A stretch of DNA of 45,655 nucleotides from Pseudomonas graminis (GTDB taxonomy: Bacteria > Pseudomonadota > Gammaproteobacteria > Pseudomonadales > Pseudomonadaceae). A program made the translations under genes and the position numbers. Positions 19,620-28,515 of this stretch are shown here, in pieces. Numbering within the stretch: position 1 is the stretch's first letter; the number at the start of each line of letters is the position of its first letter. The DNA lies in NCBI RefSeq assembly GCF_002093745.1, contig NZ_MTSB01000027.1:1-45655 (forward strand), written 5' to 3'. A model generated the notes under the pieces. The model was not told the origin of the DNA. It made no database searches and saw nothing but the letters and a program-made list of their open reading frames with translations.

Positions 19620-21242
19620 ATGTTCAGCAAGCTCAGTATCTCGCAAAAGCTTTACTTCAGTTTTGTCGCTATCGTCGTGCTGATAGCCGTGTTGGTGGCA
19701 AGTGCCTACAGGGGGTTTGAGCAGGTCGAAGGCGCGACTAACAATAATGTTCACTCCTATCAGGTGCTGAGCGAAGCGCAGTCAGCGCTTGGCCAGCTCA
19801 TCAATATAGAAACCGGTATGCGAGGCTTCGTCATTTCCTCCAAGGAAGCTTTTCTGGAGCCGTTGATCAGCGGCCAGAAACGCTTTTCCGAGGACTTTGA
19901 CTCGCTCAAGCGCTTGACGGCGGACAATCCAGAGCAACAGCGACGCCTGGATAAGCTTGGCGAAATCCAGAGGCGCTGGCTTGACGAAGACATCAACCCG
20001 ATCCTCGCCATGCGCAGGGACCTGACCGCGCGTAACGTAGCCGATGACGAACTGGACAGCCGCATTACGTCGGGCGCGGACAAAGCCAAGATGGACGCCA
20101 TGCGTGCTGCCGTGGCCGAGATCACTGCTGCCGAGAACGAGTTGCTGGTAACCAGAAGCAAAGAGATGGTGGACGCCAAACATCTCGCCCTGATGATATT
20201 GATTTACGGCGGCCTTGCTGCGGCGCTGCTCTCTGTCATTCTGGCCACAGCACTGGGGCGCAGCACCACCGCGCGTCTGCAATTGGCGATTGATGCTGCC
20301 ACTGCGATTGCCAACGGCAAACTGGACACCGTGATCGACACCAGCAGCCATGACGAGCTGCCCAAAGCCTTTGATCGCATGCAGAACCGCCTGCGTGAAA
20401 TGATTCAACAGATCAGCCAGGCCGCCAATCAACTGGTGGTTGCCGTGCAGCAAATTTCCGGAGCGTCCGAGCAGCTTTCCGGTGCTATTCAAGAGCAATC
20501 CACGTCGGCTTCGATGATGGCCGCCACTATTGAAGAATTGACCGTCAGCATTCACCACGTCTCTGAAAACGCCGATGAAGCCCATCAGCTCGCCAGCCGC
20601 TCGGGGCAGCAGTCCAAAGACGGCGCACAGGTGATCGAAAATACCCTGTCGAGCATGAACGGCATCGCCAAAACCGTGCAACTCTCATCGACTCAGGTTG
20701 CGGGCCTTGGCCAGCATTCCGAACATATCTCGTCGATTATCAGCGTGATTCAAGGCATTGCCGATCAGACCAACCTGCTGGCGCTCAACGCTGCCATCGA
20801 AGCGGCACGTGCCGGCGAACAAGGCCGCGGATTTGCTGTTGTTGCCGACGAGGTGCGCTTGCTGGCGCAGAACACCGGCAAGTCGACCAAAGAGATCGCC
20901 GGCATGATCGAGAAAATCCAGGCGGGTGTTCGGGAAACGGTCGAAAGCATGCGCAGTGGCGTTCTGGAAGTGAATCAGGGCGTCGAGATGGCCGGGACTG
21001 CGGGTCAGGCCATCATCGAAATCCGTGACAGTTCAAACAAGGTACTGCACGTGGTGGATCAGATTTCCTTTGCGCTGCGCGAGCAGACGGCGGCCAGTCA
21101 GGACGTAGCGCGCAATGTGGAACGTTCGGCGCAGATGTCCGAACAGAACAACACGTCGGTCCAGGAACTGCTCAAGACCAGCGGTGGCTTGAAAAGCCTC
21201 GCCATCAGCCTGCAACAGGAAGTGAGCAAGTTTCAGTTGTAG
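19620..21242 (+). CDS. Methyl-accepting chemotaxis protein with CHASE3 sensor
   Basis: This 540-residue chemoreceptor has membrane helices at about residues 10-30 and 190-210. The sensor between them has CHASE3 features ([20 protein letters not shown], and a helical tail [20 protein letters not shown]). HAMP is at about 213-265. The signalling domain carries [18 protein letters not shown] and [20 protein letters not shown]3 ligands are generally unknown. It follows another receptor gene in the same direction but with a gap of about 380 bases, so it is probably transcribed on its own. It ends just before the convergent HAD gene. Confidence 0.92.
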   Translation: MFSKLSISQKLYFSFVAIVVLIAVLVASAYRGFEQVEGATNNNVHSYQVLSEAQSALGQLINIETGMRGFVISSKEAFLEPLISGQKRFSEDFDSLKRLTADNPEQQRRLDKLGEIQRRWLDEDINPILAMRRDLTARNVADDELDSRITSGADKAKMDAMRAAVAEITAAENELLVTRSKEMVDAKHLALMILIYGGLAAALLSVILATALGRSTTARLQLAIDAATAIANGKLDTVIDTSSHDELPKAFDRMQNRLREMIQQISQAANQLVVAVQQISGASEQLSGAIQEQSTSASMMAATIEELTVSIHHVSENADEAHQLASRSGQQSKDGAQVIENTLSSMNGIAKTVQLSSTQVAGLGQHSEHISSIISVIQGIADQTNLLALNAAIEAARAGEQGRGFAVVADEVRLLAQNTGKSTKEIAGMIEKIQAGVRETVESMRSGVLEVNQGVEMAGTAGQAIIEIRDSSNKVLHVVDQISFALREQTAASQDVARNVERSAQMSEQNNTSVQELLKTSGGLKSLAISLQQEVSKFQL

Positions 21243-21274
21243 GGCTTGCCACGTTTACCGCGCTCGCCCCTTGA

Positions 21275-21949
21275 TCAGGGGCGAGAAGCGATCTCGTCCA
21301 GATGGTTCAGCAGATCCAGCGGATCTTCATAAACCCGCAAGGCACCTGCCCGCTCAAGCTCGCCGATGTCATACCCCCCCGAAAGCAGGCCCACACCCGT
21401 TGCCTTGCAACGCCGCGCCGCCAACATGTCCCAGATGGCATCGCCAATCACCAGACACTCGTCGATAGGCGCGTCTATTTTCTGCGCCGCCGCCAGAAAC
21501 AGATCCGGATCAGGCTTGCCGTAACTCACGTCATCGCGCGTCACGATATTGATCGTGTTGATGTCCAGTTCCAGCGCCTTCAGATTGATCGTCGCCGTAT
21601 CAATCCCGCCACTGGTCGCGATGCACCACTTGAGGTTCTCTTTGTCGAGCGTCTCAAGTAACTCGACGGCACCCGGCAGCGCAATGATCTGCCCCTGAAG
21701 CCGCTCGTACGCCTGAGCGTGCTTTTCGCTGAGGCGCTCGGCTTGCTCGTCGGTGATGCTCATGCCGGTTTCACGCGACAACGACTTCAACATCAGCCCG
21801 CCGCTCATACCGATCTTGCGATGGATACGCCACATCGCGAGCGGGATGTTCTCTGCGTCCAGTGCTTCTTTCCAGGCCGCGACGTTTTGGTAGACGCTGT
21901 CGGTCAGCGTGCCGTCGAGGTCGAATATGAAGGAGGTTTGGGGTCTCAT
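21275..21949 (-). CDS. HAD-superfamily phosphatase/phosphoglucomutase-like hydrolase
   Basis: This 224-residue HAD hydrolase has all four motifs: FDLDGTLTDS (nucleophile Asp and acid Asp), the motif II region ATSGG, the lysine in SYGKPDPDLF, and VIGDAIWDMLAARR for magnesium binding. The helical cap between motifs I and II resembles the beta-phosphoglucomutase and phosphoglycolate phosphatase group. The frame is open far upstream, but ATG 21949 gives the normal HAD N-terminus MRPQTSFIFDLDG, so the longer version is rejected. The substrate cannot be told from the sequence. Confidence 0.88.
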   Translation of the reverse strand: MRPQTSFIFDLDGTLTDSVYQNVAAWKEALDAENIPLAMWRIHRKIGMSGGLMLKSLSRETGMSITDEQAERLSEKHAQAYERLQGQIIALPGAVELLETLDKENLKWCIATSGGIDTATINLKALELDINTINIVTRDDVSYGKPDPDLFLAAAQKIDAPIDECLVIGDAIWDMLAARRCKATGVGLLSGGYDIGELERAGALRVYEDPLDLLNHLDEIASRP

Positions 21950-22251
21950 AGGGTTACTCTTTTTGAATGCGGATTGACCGTCTGGCAAGGTCCGGAGCCT
22001 TGTGCGTGACACCTGCGCGTTTGTGTCTGAAATACAGCGATCAGGTGTGAAGCGAGGCTTCAAATACGGCGTTGCCAGATGGAAGGAATAGGGCTGGGTT
22101 TTGCGGTCACCAGCTTTCGAGTGCCTGGTGGGGTGGGGGTTCGATCTTTCGGGCGGGAGGGCAAGTGGGGTGCAGGCAATCTTGATGACCATCATGGGAG
22201 TGCTGTGTGTGACGGCACGCGTCACAGATCAGCGCCACACGGTCGTTGAGA

Positions 22252-23151
22252 TTATTGTTCCCTACGCTCCGGCGTGGGAATGCAGTTCTCGACGCTCTGC
22301 GTCGCAAAAGGACGCGCCGTGCCGCTCGCCTCTGTTTCCAGATACTCTTCCACAAGCGCCCGCACTCGCTCCGCGTCATCGGCTGTCACCGGGTTGTAGA
22401 CGATCATTGAGAGATCCGGGCGACCATCGACGGCAAAGCCTGAATATTCCAGCTCGATGAGCCCGTGAGCCGGGTGCCGCAGACGTTTGGTTCCTTCGCC
22501 CTGAAGACGAACATCGTTATCACGCCACAGCGCAGCAAAATCGGGGCTGAGGATACACAGCTCATCGGCAAGTCTGCTGACTTCGGAGGCCGCGCCGGCG
22601 CGTATGGCGTCTGCTCTGAACGCGGCGACGATAAAACGCGCGACGGCCTCCCAATCATCCTGTTTGGCACGCGTGCCCGGGTTGCAAAACATCAGGCGCA
22701 GAATATTGCGCTGTCCCACCGGCAGTAGGCTGTAGTCAGTAAACACTGCCGCTGCAGCGTTGTTCCAGGCCAGCACATCCCACGTCGCCGTTTTGATAAA
22801 CGCGGGGCTGAACGCAAGGGTATCCAGAACGCGTTGCAAGCGCGGCGACACGCCTTCGGGTGCGCGGTAGACCGCCTCGGGAAGATGACCGAAGGCGAGC
22901 ATGAACAAGTGCTCCCGCTCGGGTTCGGTCATCACAAGGCTTTGAGCAATCCTGTTCAACACCTGAGCGGAGGGTGCGCCACCGCGGCCTTGTTCCAGCC
23001 ACGTGTACCAAGTGGCGCTTATATTGGCGCGGTGTGCAACTTCCTCTCGGCGCAAGCCTGGCGTGCGTCGACGGGTGTTGGAAAACCCCAGGCTCGCCGG
23101 GTCCAGTCGAGCTCGACAATCTTTCAAATACGTTCCCAGCGGATTGGCCAT
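22252..23151 (-). CDS. XRE-family regulator with MmyB-like ligand domain
   Basis: This is a 299-residue protein. An N-terminal helix-turn-helix lies at about residues 8-75 (TPGLRREEVAHRANISATWYTWLEQGRG). A C-terminal MmyB-like, PAS-related domain follows, with the motifs WDVLAWNNAAAAVF and LIELEYSGFAVDGRPDL. Such proteins often repress a divergent oxidoreductase gene, and here an SDR-type gene starts 97 bases away in the opposite direction. The last 17 or so residues are encoded by a copy of the dispersed palindromic repeat (22256-22307), so the native C-terminus appears to have been replaced. Confidence 0.88.
   Translation of the reverse strand: MANPLGTYLKDCRARLDPASLGFSNTRRRTPGLRREEVAHRANISATWYTWLEQGRGGAPSAQVLNRIAQSLVMTEPEREHLFMLAFGHLPEAVYRAPEGVSPRLQRVLDTLAFSPAFIKTATWDVLAWNNAAAAVFTDYSLLPVGQRNILRLMFCNPGTRAKQDDWEAVARFIVAAFRADAIRAGAASEVSRLADELCILSPDFAALWRDNDVRLQGEGTKRLRHPAHGLIELEYSGFAVDGRPDLSMIVYNPVTADDAERVRALVEEYLETEASGTARPFATQSVENCIPTPERREQ
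22256..22307. repeat. Half copy of the dispersed palindromic element
   Basis: The sequence closely matches the left half of the 16170-16298 element: GTTCC, TACGCTCC, GCGTGGG, ATGCAGTTCT, then GACGCTCTGCGTC. It forms the 3' end of the MmyB-type regulator gene, which runs on the minus strand. Confidence 0.7.
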
Positions 23152-23248
23152 GTTGATCCTGTTGGTTTTTATACCCTGATAACGTCACGTCTTTTACCGG
23201 ATAAACGTTACGCGCACTCTGCTGACTTCAGCAAAGAGAGATTTGAGC

Positions 23249-24136
23249 ATGCGCGTATTTCTTACCGGTTCAACGGGATTTATTGGTGCTCAGGTAGCAC
23301 GAGAGCTTATTGATGCAGGCCATCAGGTGCTGGGGCTGACACGCTCGGCTGGCGGTGCTCGCGCGCTGCGGGCTATCGGGGCTGAGCCACATCACGGGGA
23401 CATCGAAGACCTGTCCAGCCTCCAACGCGGAGCCGAGAACTGCGATGCCGTCATTCACACGGCGTTTGATCACCACTTCGCCAACTTCGTTGCCAACTGC
23501 CAGAAAGACTCTCGCGTCATTGCCGCCTTGGGAGCCGCTCTGGAAGGTTCTGAGCGCCCGTTGATTATCACCTCCAGCACGGCGATGGGCTCGTCCGCGC
23601 CAGGGCACGCCGCTGACGAAGATCACTTCAACCCCGACCATCCCAACCCCCGCGTCGCCTCGGAACTGGCCGGACAGGCGATGTTGCAACGCGGGGTTAA
23701 TGTAGTGGCCATGCGGCTCTCGCAGATTCACAACCCGGTCAAGCAAGGTCTGGTTACCGAACTCATCAAGCAGGCACGAGAAAAAGGCGTCTCTGCCTAT
23801 ATCGATGAAGGCCTCAATCAGTGGTCCGCTGCCCACCTTGAAGATACCGCGCACTTGTATCGCCTTGCCTTGGAAAAGCATCAGCCAGGTGCTCGCTACC
23901 ACGCGACTGCTGAATCGGGCATCGCGTTTCGCCTCATTGCTGAGGCCATTGGGGAGGGGCTGGGCTTGCCTATCGTTTCGGTGTCATCACACGAGGCCGC
24001 TGCGAGCTTTGGGTGGCTGTCGACGTTTGTGGGTAAGGACATGAGCAGCCTCAGCAACAAGACCCAGGAACGCTTGGGTTGGCAGCCAAGCGGGCCGGGT
24101 TTGATTACGGACTTGAAGAACTGTCTTAAAGGGTAA
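23249..24136 (+). CDS. NAD(P)-dependent SDR/epimerase-type oxidoreductase
   Basis: This 295-residue atypical or extended SDR has the N-terminal nucleotide-binding motif TGSTGFIGAQVARELIDAGH, followed by the LTRS segment usual in NADP-preferring members. A Ser/Thr-rich stretch (TSSTAMGSSAPGHAADED) stands where the catalytic serine lies. The standard YxxxK pair is not obvious, so the family is closer to the NAD-dependent epimerase/NmrA-like group. ATG 23249 is used rather than the TTG two codons upstream. It is divergent from the MmyB-type regulator, probably its target. Confidence 0.88.
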   Translation: MRVFLTGSTGFIGAQVARELIDAGHQVLGLTRSAGGARALRAIGAEPHHGDIEDLSSLQRGAENCDAVIHTAFDHHFANFVANCQKDSRVIAALGAALEGSERPLIITSSTAMGSSAPGHAADEDHFNPDHPNPRVASELAGQAMLQRGVNVVAMRLSQIHNPVKQGLVTELIKQAREKGVSAYIDEGLNQWSAAHLEDTAHLYRLALEKHQPGARYHATAESGIAFRLIAEAIGEGLGLPIVSVSSHEAAASFGWLSTFVGKDMSSLSNKTQERLGWQPSGPGLITDLKNCLKG

Positions 24137-24172
24137 TGTTTGTTTTTTGCACTTGCCGGTTCAGGAACGGAA

Positions 24173-25528
24173 TCAGCGGCGCTTCTCGTCTATCTGGTTT
24201 GCCAGTTCAAGGTAGCGCTTCCCTTCTGCAACGAGCTGGGCGTCGGTCGCGGCCAGTTGAGCAAGCGCTTCGGCCATGTTGTCTTGGCAACCCTGGTGGT
24301 GGCACTCAAGTTCTTTCTCGTCACTGGGATTAACATTTATCGCATGGGTATACAGCCTCTCGCCGTTCCGCTTCCAGTCCACTCGCCACTGAGTGGCAGG
24401 TACGTCTGACGGACCGTGAAAATAACGTATCTCTCCGTGATAGTGCATCAGTTGCCCATTGAAGAATGTCCATGTATCACTTTTAACGGGCACTTCATCT
24501 TCGATGGCTCGCGCTACGTCCGTTTCCGCCGAGAGCTCAATCTGTACCAGAGGGCCGTTTCGCGACAGCATAAAGAGGGTGCCCTCTGGGAAATTGTAGT
24601 GCTTTAGCCCGTACCATCGCGGCAAGCTGGCGGGCACCGCGATTGGACCTGTTCGGTGCTCGCCATACATGATGGAAAGCCCCCAAGGGACCTGATTGTC
24701 GCTGACGCTGGAAGGCAGGCGCCCGGACTCAGCAAATTCCGTCGATGCCTGAAGCCGCTTCGTCATGTTTTTGGCCAGTTGACCAGGCCACTCCAGCACC
24801 CTGTTTCCCTGTGTTCCGCTCAAGCTGGCGCGCACGGTCGTCACCGCAACCGGATCGCCGCGGTCCATCAAGCTTCCTGGCGTGGGGACGCCCAGATCGA
24901 CCAGTTGATAAGCGGGTGTATCTCGTTTTGACGGCGCCAGCCAGAAGCTCAATGGTTGTTCGCGATACTTGGCAAAAAGCCGCTGGCTTGATGATGTCAT
25001 GTCCTTTTTCCACTGCTTGAACAGTGGGTCACGCCATAGCACCTGCGCAGGCGCCTGAACTTCGGCGCGGTCAAAGCGATAATGCGGAGCGGGCTCCTCT
25101 GGCAACTCGAAACGCAACTTCAGCGGCTGACCCGCCGCACTTTGCACAACCTGCCCCCGCACGGTTACCTCGCGTTCCAGTACCGACGTTTTGGTCTCGA
25201 AATGCGGGTTCGGAATACAGGCGACACCGACCATGCAACTGAAAAGCTTCAGATGCGACCGGGTTTCCTGTGTTTCTCCCTCAATCTTTTCTGCGGGCAA
25301 GTAGTACGCGGTCAGTTCGGCCTTGCTCCATACCTCGGGCCACAATGCGTTTTGTGTGGCTTCATCCAGGTAGGCCATTGAGCTGTCCGCGAACTCCAGA
25401 TCCAGATGAAGAGGTTCTGCGTGCAATGGCGTGACGGCTGACGCAAACAGCGCCGCAACCGTGAACAAACGAGCGATTGCGGCTCGAATGACAGTGATGT
25501 CTTGAGAGAGGACAGTGTTGATTGGCAT
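24173..25528 (-). CDS. Hypothetical exported protein
   Basis: This 451-residue protein has a probable signal peptide ending near HAEP (AARLFTVAALFASAVTPLHA in outline). I do not recognise the family. Two nearby cysteines (FSCMVGVACIP) lie around residues 96-104, and another pair (ECHHQGCQ) lies near the C-terminus, which is helical and charged (NMAEALAQLAATDAQLVAEG). Many residues are compatible with a beta-rich periplasmic protein. AGGGAAT directly precedes ATG 25528. No neighbouring gene suggests a role. Confidence 0.75.
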   Translation of the reverse strand: MPINTVLSQDITVIRAAIARLFTVAALFASAVTPLHAEPLHLDLEFADSSMAYLDEATQNALWPEVWSKAELTAYYLPAEKIEGETQETRSHLKLFSCMVGVACIPNPHFETKTSVLEREVTVRGQVVQSAAGQPLKLRFELPEEPAPHYRFDRAEVQAPAQVLWRDPLFKQWKKDMTSSSQRLFAKYREQPLSFWLAPSKRDTPAYQLVDLGVPTPGSLMDRGDPVAVTTVRASLSGTQGNRVLEWPGQLAKNMTKRLQASTEFAESGRLPSSVSDNQVPWGLSIMYGEHRTGPIAVPASLPRWYGLKHYNFPEGTLFMLSRNGPLVQIELSAETDVARAIEDEVPVKSDTWTFFNGQLMHYHGEIRYFHGPSDVPATQWRVDWKRNGERLYTHAINVNPSDEKELECHHQGCQDNMAEALAQLAATDAQLVAEGKRYLELANQIDEKRR

Positions 25529-25645
25529 ATTCCCTGATGCGATAAGGCGGTGAATCCGAACGCTTGTTGAGCGCGTTGAAGATCGCGTTTTTATCTGAAA
25601 GCGCCTATGAGGATATGGTCAGGCGACCACATCCTCAAACAGTCT

Positions 25646-26086
25646 TTATTTAGGGCTTGGGCCAAAACGGTTGGGGCCAGGGTGGCCTTCTTGAATCAGG
25701 AACACGAGGTTGGCAATCGGGACCAGCAGCCACCAGCCACTGCGATCCGTGTCGTGCAGCCTGCGAACACCCACTGCAATGCCCGGGACCAAGACGGCCA
25801 GGGAGTAAAGGTTAGTGAGTATGCCGCCATCGCCAAAGAGTCCGCCGACAAAGCCGATGACCATCGAGATCAAAACGTTGAACAGAAAAAACATCCAGTA
25901 TTCTTTTCGGCGTGCCCGACCGGTAAAGACGGCGTATTTTTTCAGAACTTCAAAATACCAGTTCCCTGAAGGCGGGGTGTCGGCAGTAGCACCGGCGGGC
26001 GAAATGACCAACTGCGGTGCCCCGCAGTGCGGACAAGCGGCAGCGTCTTCATTAATTTCCTTTGCACAACCACGACAAAATACCAT
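25646..26086 (-). CDS. Zinc-ribbon plus DUF805 membrane protein
   Basis: This is a 146-residue protein. An N-terminal zinc ribbon has two CxxC pairs (FCRGCAKE and CPHCG). The DUF805 domain at about residues 43-140 has YFEVLKKYAVFTGRARRKEYWMFF in outline, several membrane helices, and the typical VRRLHDTDRSGWW. The function of DUF805 is not known to me. The N-terminal 25 residues are almost the same as those of the protein encoded just upstream (26103-26459), though the membrane domains differ; the two genes are 16 bases apart and probably form one transcript. Confidence 0.87.
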   Translation of the reverse strand: MVFCRGCAKEINEDAAACPHCGAPQLVISPAGATADTPPSGNWYFEVLKKYAVFTGRARRKEYWMFFLFNVLISMVIGFVGGLFGDGGILTNLYSLAVLVPGIAVGVRRLHDTDRSGWWLLVPIANLVFLIQEGHPGPNRFGPSPK

Positions 26087-26102
26087 TTCATTCTTCCCTA
26101 AA

Positions 26103-26459
26103 TCAGTTAACGATTAATCCTAGAAATATCAGTAGCGACACGGCTGATAAAACAGTGCCCGCAATCGCTATCCCGTTGCCGGGTTTCTTTTTGTTGATGC
26201 TGATGATGCCCAGAACAAGCCCGGCGATGGAAAACATGCCGAGCCCGACGATGGTATCCAGGTCCCACTCACCGTCGTCAAACAGCGCCAACGTACAGAC
26301 GATGCTCAAGACCAGAGAGACGATAGCCATCCAGGGAGACCCTGCGTCGCCTGGCGGTTTCACAGGTGTTGCACTGACTTGGCTGGCACCACATTGCGGG
26401 CAGCTCAGTGCTGTTTCATGTATTTCCTTCGCACAACCACGACAGAAGACCATCGCCAT
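26103..26459 (-). CDS. Zinc-ribbon plus DUF4190-like membrane protein
   Basis: This is a 118-residue protein. The N-terminal zinc ribbon (FCRGCAKE, CPQCG) is followed by a linker and two or three membrane helices of the DUF4190 style (MAIVSLVLSIVCTLALF, GLGMFSIAGLVLGIISI, NGIAIAGTVLSAVSLLIF). AGGGA lies seven bases before ATG 26459. It shares its zinc-ribbon module with the next gene, which suggests a recent duplication or domain shuffling. Confidence 0.82.
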   Translation of the reverse strand: MAMVFCRGCAKEIHETALSCPQCGASQVSATPVKPPGDAGSPWMAIVSLVLSIVCTLALFDDGEWDLDTIVGLGMFSIAGLVLGIISINKKKPGNGIAIAGTVLSAVSLLIFLGLIVN

Positions 26460-26719
26460 TATATTTCCCTATATCAAATAGCGTGTACGCCACAAGCAGG
26501 CATTTAGACACCACGAAATTCTGAGGTAAAACGTAGGCATTGCCAAGAATTAAACTATTTATTTATGAAAATTGGCGACTGTGCGACGTTTTTGAGGGGG
26601 CGAGGTGTTTATTTTGACTGTGGCCGTAGGCATCGTTTTTTCAGTAGGGGGCTGTGTAAGGGGCTGCGAATGTTTGCAGGTTAATGCACAGAGCGGTGTA
26701 ACAGTACTTTTGCTGAAAG

Positions 26720-26815
26720 GCTTTAAGTTGCTTCGTAATAGTTGTGCCAGATGCCACATAACATTTCGACCAGGCACACCTCGGCTGTTTGAAGGGCTCA
26801 GTACCTAAAACGCAA
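26720..26815 (+). pseudogene. Decayed IS5-type transposase C-terminal fragment
   Basis: The short reading LLRNSCARCHITFRPGTPRLFE resembles the conserved LRRHC...RPGLPRLFDR segment of IS5-family transposases, and ends at a stop codon. The DNA shares 14 identical bases (CCTCGGCTGTTTGA, 26779-26792) and a following CAGTAC with the second relic at 28509-28683. It has neither catalytic residues nor ends. The rest of the gene-free stretch 26460-26943 shows nothing else that I can identify. Confidence 0.5.
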
Positions 26816-26943
26816 TGTTATTGAGTTCAGTCGCCCCCAAGGAAAACGTCTGATCTGTACGCATTCCGATAAACTGGCCAGCAGTTTAAAGTCATGATCT
26901 CACTGACCTGCATCGAGAGATGCCTAGCTCACCCGGTCGATGC

Positions 26944-27486
26944 CTAAGAACGCATACCCATCCAGATTACGGCCTCAGTCCATGCAGTCACCACCGGTGC
27001 CAGCACCCGGAACCAAGGATCGCGCACATCAATCTGAGCGGCCGAGTGGTCATGATGGTGCTGTTCTTCCTCCACAATTGAAGTAATAGCCGCCACCGCC
27101 TGAAGATCGACACCGTCCAGCACTTCAAGTTGATGGGCCAGGTGCTTGAGCACCACACTTTCAACCGCCACGGTCGTCGCAACAATAGCTTTGCGGCCGC
27201 AGATACCCGTCACCAAACCCAATACCAAGCCGCCGATCCCACAAAGCCAGTAACTGCGGCAGCGTGGAAAACTGCGACGTTGCAGCTCTTCCTTAAAAAC
27301 CGTCCGATGACGTCGCTCGTGGGAGAGAAACTCCTTGAGCTCATCCACCATGCCCGGAACGAAAAGCCGGGCCATAAGTAGCTGCCCGCTGTATATACAG
27401 ATCGCACCATGCTCGCCCGCATGGTCAACCTTCATCATGCGATTGCCGAGGTCTTCGACCTTGGCCGTATCGAAGCGGGCGTTCAC
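26944..27486 (-). CDS. COQ7-like diiron hydroxylase paralogue
   Basis: This 180-residue protein of the COQ7/Clk-1 ferritin-like family hydroxylates demethoxyubiquinone in ubiquinone biosynthesis. Metal-ligand segments are visible: MKVDHAGEHGA, LSHERRH, VAVESVVLKHLAHQLEVL and EEEQHHHDH. It is of the short form whose core starts RVDHAGE-like, not the longer form typical as the main pseudomonad Coq7, so it is probably an accessory copy. The start is GTG 27486 without a clear ribosome site. An overlapping ATG frame just upstream (MTKAFEHETST) stops immediately after, so a frameshift or an internal start (ATG at MMKVDHAG) cannot be excluded. Confidence 0.75.
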   Translation of the reverse strand: MNARFDTAKVEDLGNRMMKVDHAGEHGAICIYSGQLLMARLFVPGMVDELKEFLSHERRHRTVFKEELQRRSFPRCRSYWLCGIGGLVLGLVTGICGRKAIVATTVAVESVVLKHLAHQLEVLDGVDLQAVAAITSIVEEEQHHHDHSAAQIDVRDPWFRVLAPVVTAWTEAVIWMGMRS

Positions 27487-27663
27487 GTTGAGGTTTCGTG
27501 TTCAAAGGCTTTGGTCATTGGGCATATCCTTGCTCTTGGCGCTGGTAGCGTGCTTAGGGTCATACGGCAGCGAGTTTACAGGGCAGGACATAGACCAAAA
27601 AGAAGCCCCGCCGCGCCAGTGCCCCAGCGCCTGGCAGCGCATTCATCAATAGCCAGAAACAGA

Positions 27664-27685
27664 AAAGCCCGGCGAACCGGGCTTT
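27664..27685 (-). terminator. Rho-independent terminator after the lipoprotein gene
   Basis: A perfect 9-bp stem AAAGCCCGG/CCGGGCTTT with the loop CGAA (minus strand TTCG) sits 18 bases after the lipoprotein stop codon, and T-rich sequence follows on the minus strand. Confidence 0.8.
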
Positions 27686-27702
27686 CTGAAACCGAGCAGT
27701 GC

Positions 27703-28038
27703 TTATTTAGCCGTTTTCAACTTGATCACATCACCAGAGACGGTGGTGGTATAGCCGTTCAGGACCCAGGCCCAGAACCACTTTTCCTGCACTTGGGTAT
27801 TGATCAGCGCATCGCCGCCCTTGGCCTGGATGGCGCTATTCTGCGCGCGAACGAAACGGTCGTTCTGACGAATCGGGATCAGACCAAACAGCATCAGGCC
27901 GGTGGCGCTTGCTTCACTGTGGCCAACGACGGTGTACTGATTGCTGTCGTATTGCTGAGTTTTCATCGGGGTGCCGGTGCAACCCGCCAGAACCAGACCA
28001 CACACTGCAGCAGCGACGACTTTGCTAAATGACTTCAA
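27703..28038 (-). CDS. Small lipoprotein
   Basis: This 111-residue protein has a type II signal peptide: MKSFSKVVAAAVCGLVLAGC, with the lipobox LAGC and lipidated Cys20. The mature part contains GDALINTQVQEKWFWAW and ends in a beta-rich tail (TTTVSGDVIKLK). I do not assign a function. The start codon is TTG with GGAG about seven bases upstream. A strong terminator follows. Confidence 0.8.
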   Translation of the reverse strand: MKSFSKVVAAAVCGLVLAGCTGTPMKTQQYDSNQYTVVGHSEASATGLMLFGLIPIRQNDRFVRAQNSAIQAKGGDALINTQVQEKWFWAWVLNGYTTTVSGDVIKLKTAK

Positions 28039-28242
28039 GATAAAACTCCATGGAAAACCCCGGATCCACGTCTCGGGCGGCGGTACTTTACTCGCCGGGG
28101 TAGCGCTTGAGGTATTTTTTTACAATTGCGTGACGGTGCCCCCACAGCCAACCATGACGGTGCTCCGCGCCAAAGACTGCCTCGCCCTCTGACGCTCGCG
28201 TGCGTATGATCGCAATCTGCCACTAACTCACAGGGATCGATC

Positions 28243-28461
28243 ATGGCTAAGCACGAAATAAACCTCACGTTGCACACCAAGGTAGTGCAGCGAAAGGACG
28301 TTGAAATCGAGGTGCGGAAAGACGATGCGAAGCTTGGAGAGCTGCTGATCAGCCAAGGAACCATTGACTGGAAGCCGCGTGGTGCTCAACACAAGCTAAA
28401 GCTCAGTTGGACGCAGTTCGCAGAGCTGATGGCCAAGCACGGGCGAAGAGTCAACGACTGA
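28243..28461 (+). CDS. Conserved small hypothetical protein
   Basis: This 72-residue protein has alternating beta-strand pattern (INLTLHTKVVQRKDVEIEVR) and a helical end (WTQFAELMAKHGRRVND). The composition and AGGGAT before ATG 28243 support a real gene. I know similar short proteins from pseudomonads but no function. It is the last gene of normal base composition before the A+T-rich island. Confidence 0.75.
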   Translation: MAKHEINLTLHTKVVQRKDVEIEVRKDDAKLGELLISQGTIDWKPRGAQHKLKLSWTQFAELMAKHGRRVND

Positions 28462-28495
28462 CATCCGATACGCACTCTATTAAGCAAAAAAGCCA

Positions 28496-28515
28496 CGCCG
28501 GGGCATCGCCCGGCG
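28496..28515. terminator. G+C-rich hairpin after the small gene
   Basis: CGCCGGG, six bases, then CCCGGCG: a perfect 7-bp stem. A run of six T residues lies on the minus-strand side, so it looks like a terminator for minus-strand transcription; on the plus strand there is no U-run. Confidence 0.4.
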
